Virus record (IMG/VR): IMGVR_UViG_3300024062_000022
Coordinates: 1-37,187 of that record
Direction: 5' to 3' (one strand)
Source: a virus
DNA: 37,187 bases
Shown in pieces: positions 35,092 to 37,187 of the stretch. The notes beneath the pieces were generated by a model, which saw nothing but the letters and a program-made list of their open reading frames with translations, made no database searches and was not told the origin of the DNA. Position numbers and translations under genes: made by a program. Numbering within the stretch: the first letter of the stretch is position 1; each line of letters opens with the position of its first letter.

Positions 35092-35333
35092 CACTCAAAA
35101 AGAGGTTCTTTATCACTCCCTCTCTCAAACAACTCTCCTGAGTCATCAAAACGCTCAAAAAGTTCAGTCTCTTTCTTTTTATTAGACTTTTTAGGTGTCA
35201 TTTCATCTTCATTAATTTCTCTGAGCATTTTTTCTTCCATTGTTATCTCTCCATAATCTGTAATAAGTTTATTTGTTCCCCAATTTTTCATCATGTAGTC
35301 TACATTCCTATCGGGATTCGGTGAATTTGCCAT
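35091..35333 (-). CDS. 80-aa acidic hypothetical protein
   Basis: The start MANSPNPDRNVDYMMKNWGT follows a strong AAAGGAGA site, so the ATG at 35333 is well supported. The protein is highly charged, with a Lys-rich patch (PKKSNKKKE) between acidic stretches. It ends with three similar E/D-L-F-E repeats (E-L-F-E-R-F-D-D, E-L-F-E-R-G-S-D, P-L-F-E). It looks largely disordered, and I do not recognise a family. The repeated LFE tripeptides might be short linear binding motifs. It lies first in the unit that leads into gp25 and gp6. Confidence 0.75.
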   Translation of the reverse strand: MANSPNPDRNVDYMMKNWGTNKLITDYGEITMEEKMLREINEDEMTPKKSNKKKETELFERFDDSGELFERGSDKEPLFE

Positions 35334-35542
35334 TAGTCTCCTTTATTCGGCGTTGATACATCGTGGAGGACAAGGATTTTGTCCACAATTTTCGTAATTT
35401 TCACGTTCTTTGGCAGTTTTCCAAAAGTATTCGTCCTCTCGACTTAGTATTTAACATACCAAAGCGAGCTTCCGCTCTCTTAGCGAGCATAAGCGCCTAT
35501 AAGAAGCATAAACTCTCATCACACTCAAAGATACTAAAACAT
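35334..35542. other. Intergenic region between the terminator and the gp25 unit
   Basis: This is the longest stretch without a confident gene. It holds the residual ORF at 35343-35450, a GTTAAATA sequence (35448-35455, minus strand; 6 of 8 late-promoter bases) and a short GC-rich patch. In that patch GAGC-GGAA-GCTC can form a small hairpin (about 35467-35478, minus strand), flanked by two GCTCGCT repeats. No tRNA cloverleaf is seen. Confidence 0.5.
35343..35450 (-). pseudogene. Short Cys/Pro ORF without a normal start codon
   Basis: The minus strand encodes 35 codons ending in E-D-E-Y-F-W-K-T-A-K-E-R-E-N-Y, then ENCGQNPCPPRCINAE and a TAA. The composition (Trp, paired Cys, C-P-P-R-C) is far more protein-like than random AT-rich sequence, and I recall a similar Cys motif in small cyanophage proteins. 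The frame opens with TAA, then ATA-CTA-AGT-CGA; there is no ATG, GTG or TTG. A single change ATA to ATG would restore a gene beginning M-L-S-R-E-D-E-Y. It could be a decayed gene, use a rare ATA start, or be entered by frameshift from the ATG at 35456-35458. It lies 9 bp before the next gene's ATG. Confidence 0.4.
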
Positions 35543-35567
35543 AAAAAAGACCCCTGTAAGGAGGTCT
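35543..35567 (-). terminator. Intrinsic terminator after the 48-aa gene
   Basis: The minus strand reads AGACCTCCTTACAGGGGTCT followed by a run of T. The stem pairs AGACCTC with GGGGTCT (one G-T pair) around a six-base loop. It ends the transcript of the glycosyltransferase cluster before the gp25 unit. Confidence 0.85.
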
Positions 35568-35589
35568 GAAGTATCTTATAGGTCTTGTC

Positions 35590-35736
35590 TTAACGACCCT
35601 GACCACGATAACGCTTCTTTGCATTGTTACTGCTAGATGCAGCATACTTCGTGTGCTTCCCTTGACCCTGACGGGTATTCTTGGGTTTTGATTCGATGAA
35701 TGCTTTACCCATCAGTGACTTCTTAACTTTTGCCAT
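35590..35736 (-). CDS. 48-aa very basic hypothetical protein
   Basis: The sequence starts MAKVKKSLMGKAFIESKPKN and ends A-K-K-R-Y-R-G-Q-G-R. About a third of the residues are Lys or Arg, the rest mostly Gly, Ser, Asn and Gln, with almost no hydrophobic core. This suggests a disordered RNA/DNA-binding or ribosome-associated peptide. A GGAG site lies 9 bp upstream of the ATG. The ATG overlaps the last 14 bp of the 59-aa gene, and the gene ends 23 bp before the terminator stem. I recall close relatives in cyanophages (K-T-R-Q-G-x-G-K-H-T-K-Y ... K-K-R-Y-R-G-Q-G) with no known function. Confidence 0.8.
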   Translation of the reverse strand: MAKVKKSLMGKAFIESKPKNTRQGQGKHTKYAASSSNNAKKRYRGQGR

Positions 35737-35902
35737 AGATTAACTCCAATTCAATTTTTTGTGGGTCATAAGCATTATTATCATAATACTCTGATGCTAG
35801 TTCGTCAAGTGCTTCTGTAACCTCATCATACGTCAACTCAGAACGTATGACATCACCCTCATAAAGTATGTTGAATAAATCAGATGACTCTTGTTTTTTC
35901 AT
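35723..35902 (-). CDS. 59-aa acidic hypothetical protein
   Basis: I chose the ATG at 35902 (MKKQESSDLFNILYEGDVIR); an upstream in-frame ATG at 35956 would add 18 residues encoded entirely inside the glycosyltransferase gene. The protein is acidic and helical (ELTYDEVTEALDELASEYYD) and ends K-I-E-L-E-L-I-Y-G-K-S. It overlaps the end of the glycosyltransferase by 23 bp and the start of the basic 48-aa gene by 14 bp. An acidic partner encoded next to a basic one could mean they bind each other, but that is speculation. No family is recognised. Confidence 0.72.
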   Translation of the reverse strand: MKKQESSDLFNILYEGDVIRSELTYDEVTEALDELASEYYDNNAYDPQKIELELIYGKS

Positions 35903-36674
35903 GCCCAACACGAATTCTTGGATCACACCAAATCTTAAACCCTGCCTCAATTGCATCTAAACAGAATGAGACATCCTCTCCACACATGTCTTGTACTGCA
36001 CCAGATTCAAAAACTTGCATCTTAGGTGCAAACCATGGATACTTCATTCCCTCATTCTCAAAGACTCCTTTCTCAATCATCACCCACCCAAATCCTGTAT
36101 AGTCTACAGTAAATGGCTTCCGACGTTTTGTAATTGTCTCTCCAGTTTCATGATTCATGACTCCACCATTGTTTCGGAAGTCATCCTCATCTAACCAATG
36201 TGCAACTGATGTAGTACGACCATCTTCGGTCATGTACCATCCAGCAGTAATAGATCTCTTCTTTGTCTCATCCTCTACTGCTTCCGCAGGAAATGAAACA
36301 TCACATAATTGCCAGAACTTCTCACTACTAAACACAATGTCACTATCAATCCATAATTGATAATCATAATTTAACTTACCGCCCCATGGTATCTGATCAG
36401 GTCCTCTTAGTACATTCGCACCTAAACACTTACATCTTGCAAAGTTTACCATTGATGAGTAATCTTGACTAATCTGAATACTCATTCCATTTTGTACAAG
36501 ATCAAAGCATAGTTGTACAAAGTTTTTCAAATACGTATAAGAAACTCCTCTACCAGGTAGGCAAAATACAATTGCCTTTCCTTTCATTCTTTCTTTAATC
36601 GCATCATAGTCCCATTCAGACTCTGTTGATGCTTTCTCAGGCGCTTTCGCCTTTACTGTAAATCCTTTTGCCAT
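35880..36674 (-). CDS. GT-A-fold glycosyltransferase-like protein
   Basis: This 264-aa protein likely transfers a sugar from a nucleotide-sugar donor. A strand-loop-strand start, A-I-V-F-C-L-P-G-R-G-V-S-Y (34-46), is followed by L-W-I-D-S-D-I-V-F (107-115), whose D110-S-D112 is a metal-binding DxD motif. An acceptor-side segment is D-Y-T-G-F-G-W-V-M-I-E (191-201), and C-G-E-D-V-S-F-C at 231-238 probably carries the catalytic base. A late H258 may help bind metal. Similar stand-alone enzymes are common in cyanophage genomes. The gene lies upstream of baseplate genes behind a late-type octamer, so glycosylation of virion or host surface are both possible. It is short for the family but complete in motifs. 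Substrate unknown. Confidence 0.82.
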   Translation of the reverse strand: MAKGFTVKAKAPEKASTESEWDYDAIKERMKGKAIVFCLPGRGVSYTYLKNFVQLCFDLVQNGMSIQISQDYSSMVNFARCKCLGANVLRGPDQIPWGGKLNYDYQLWIDSDIVFSSEKFWQLCDVSFPAEAVEDETKKRSITAGWYMTEDGRTTSVAHWLDEDDFRNNGGVMNHETGETITKRRKPFTVDYTGFGWVMIEKGVFENEGMKYPWFAPKMQVFESGAVQDMCGEDVSFCLDAIEAGFKIWCDPRIRVGHEKTRVI

Positions 36675-36709
36675 AAGAGAATAAAAACCTCAATTCAATT
36701 CTAATACCT

Positions 36710-36717
36710 TATTTATT
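36710..36717 (-). promoter_or_regulatory. Putative late promoter before the glycosyltransferase
   Basis: The minus strand reads AATAAATA followed by AGG, 7 of 8 bases of TATAAATA, 35 bp upstream of the ATG at 36674. The AAATAAG core is shared with the octamer regions before gp25 and near 36.98 kb. Confidence 0.55.
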
Positions 36718-36721
36718 TCCT

Positions 36722-36753
36722 GTCAATACCCTTCGGGCGTCAATACCCTTCGG
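36722..36753 (-). repeat. Tandem 15-bp direct repeat between small gene and glycosyltransferase
   Basis: GTCAATACCCTTCGG occurs twice (36722-36736 and 36739-36753), 17 bp apart, in the gap just upstream of the late-type octamer. On the minus strand one copy forms a tiny CCC-GAA-GGG hairpin. It could be an RNA element, an operator, or a simple duplication. Confidence 0.7.
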
Positions 36754-36756
36754 ATA

Positions 36757-36948
36757 TTAATAACTTGCTTCTGCTAATTCTTGTCTATTATTCACAACTT
36801 TCTCAAATGTTAAATCTTCCCTTTGATACTCTGTGAATACTTCTACAAGATTATTCAGTTCTTCCCATGTTACATTAAACTCCGATTCACTCAGAGAATG
36901 GTAGATACATGTATCCTTTGCGTATATGTGATAAACTTTCTCAATCAT
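36757..36948 (-). CDS. 63-aa hypothetical protein
   Basis: The protein starts MIEKVYHIYAKDTCIYHSLS and continues ESEFNVTWEELNNLVEVF. It is a small mixed alpha/beta protein with no membrane segment. I recall a family of cyanophage proteins of about 60 aa with the pattern V-Y-H-x-Y-A-K-D-x-C-x-Y-H-S-L and E-F-x-x-T-W, so it is very likely a real conserved gene, but its function is unknown. The ribosome binding site is weak: a GAGG lies about 25 bp upstream. It is separated from the next gene by the 36722-36753 repeats. Confidence 0.78.
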   Translation of the reverse strand: MIEKVYHIYAKDTCIYHSLSESEFNVTWEELNNLVEVFTEYQREDLTFEKVVNNRQELAEASY

Positions 36949-36980
36949 AAATTTTTTTCGGATTTTTTTTACCTCACTCT

Positions 36981-36988
36981 TATTTACC
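36981..36988 (-). promoter_or_regulatory. Late-promoter candidate before the 63-aa gene
   Basis: The minus strand reads GGTAAATA followed by AG, 6 of 8 bases of TATAAATA, overlapping the TAA stop of the rightmost gene (36984-36986) and 32 bp upstream of the next ATG. Confidence 0.35.
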
Positions 36989-37187
36989 TTATCGCATTAT
37001 ATACCATAACTATCAAAATCCCTAAGGGTACTCCGATAATCTTGAAAAATTTTCCAGGATACCTAATCGCCCATCCTGCTAAGACTACTCTCCAAAAATT
37101 CCAATACGGGCGGCGTTTTTTCATCAGAGAGGTTTCAGAGGGTTTATAAGTCTGGGGAAAATTTTTATGGGTTCGATACTTATGTCG
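36984..37187 (-). CDS. Small basic/hydrophobic protein, open to the right edge
   Basis: The frame is open from the right edge to a TAA at 36984-36986. An internal ATG at 37124 gives a 46-aa protein, MKKRRPYWNFWRVVLAGWAI, then R-Y-P-G-K-F-F-K-I and a C-terminal hydrophobic stretch (I-I-G-V-P-L-G-I-L-I-V-M-V-Y). There is no Shine-Dalgarno before that ATG, and the frame stays open upstream (R-T-H-K-N-F-P-Q-T-Y-K-P-S-E), so the gene may begin outside the window. A basic N-terminus followed by one hydrophobic segment suggests a small inner-membrane protein. No family is firmly recognised. Confidence 0.6.
   Translation of the reverse strand, partial: RHKYRTHKNFPQTYKPSETSLMKKRRPYWNFWRVVLAGWAIRYPGKFFKIIGVPLGILIVMVYNAIR

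Noticed and set aside
35456-35485. Possible tRNA or small structured RNA in the GC-rich patch
   Set aside because: Only a four-base-pair stem with a GGAA loop and short direct repeats are seen; no cloverleaf, acceptor stem or T-loop pattern.
35451-35645. Minus-strand ORF of 64 codons across the terminator
   Set aside because: It runs through the intrinsic terminator and most of the basic 48-aa gene in another frame; its sequence has no protein-like pattern.
36823-37149. Plus-strand ORF of 108 codons at the right end
   Set aside because: It lies opposite two minus-strand genes with protein-like sequence, has no ribosome binding site, and no other gene in the window is on the plus strand.

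Overview
The window is a dense late (virion-structural) gene block of a marine T4-like myovirus. It most resembles the AT-rich cyanophages of Prochlorococcus and Synechococcus, with related pelagic T4-like phages as the alternative. The evidence is gene order and sequence. Read along the minus strand (high to low coordinate), the recognisable genes run gp25 - gp6 - gp7-like giant - gp8 - DUF4815 giant - two small ORFs - gp13 - gp14 - gp15 - gp16 - three particle-protein candidates - gp17 - small Cys-pair ORF - gp18. This is the T4 order with T4 genes 9-12 and wac replaced. No plus-strand gene is supported. No tRNA, CRISPR array, insertion sequence or integrase is visible. Family assignments rest on remembered conserved motifs; no search was run.

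Layout. (1) 35.3-37.2 kb: small hypothetical genes, a GT-A-like glycosyltransferase, a very basic 48-aa protein and a clear intrinsic terminator near 35.55 kb. A roughly 250-bp gap follows, holding a short ORF without a normal start codon. (2) 11.2-35.1 kb: baseplate region with gp25, gp6, a 4029-aa protein with a gp7-like N-terminal core, gp8, and a 2593-aa DUF4815 protein. (3) 7.1-11.2 kb: two small ORFs, the neck proteins gp13 and gp14, the tail terminator gp15 and the small terminase gp16. (4) 2.2-7.1 kb: a Lys/Cys-rich mosaic protein, a 107-aa protein with a capsid-targeting-like N-terminus, a 442-aa particle-protein candidate, the large terminase gp17 and a small Cys-pair protein. (5) 1-2.1 kb: tail sheath gp18, running off the left edge.

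The genes form tight translational units, with TGATG, ATGA and TAATG overlaps or gaps of 2-20 bp. They are punctuated by T4-late-type octamers (TATAAATA-like) that repeatedly sit on the stop codon of the preceding gene. Together they build and fill the particle: gp25/6/7/8 form the baseplate wedge, the DUF4815 giant probably forms the outer baseplate or fibre attachment, gp13/14/15/18 form the neck and tail tube-sheath connection, and gp16/17 package DNA.

The most striking feature beyond the gene list is a set of at least four short beta-rich sequence modules. They recur inside otherwise unrelated structural proteins (gp7-like, gp8, DUF4815 giant, gp14, gp15, gp18) and explain most of their extra length over the T4 counterparts. 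A YHYH-type domain is embedded in the 4029-aa giant.
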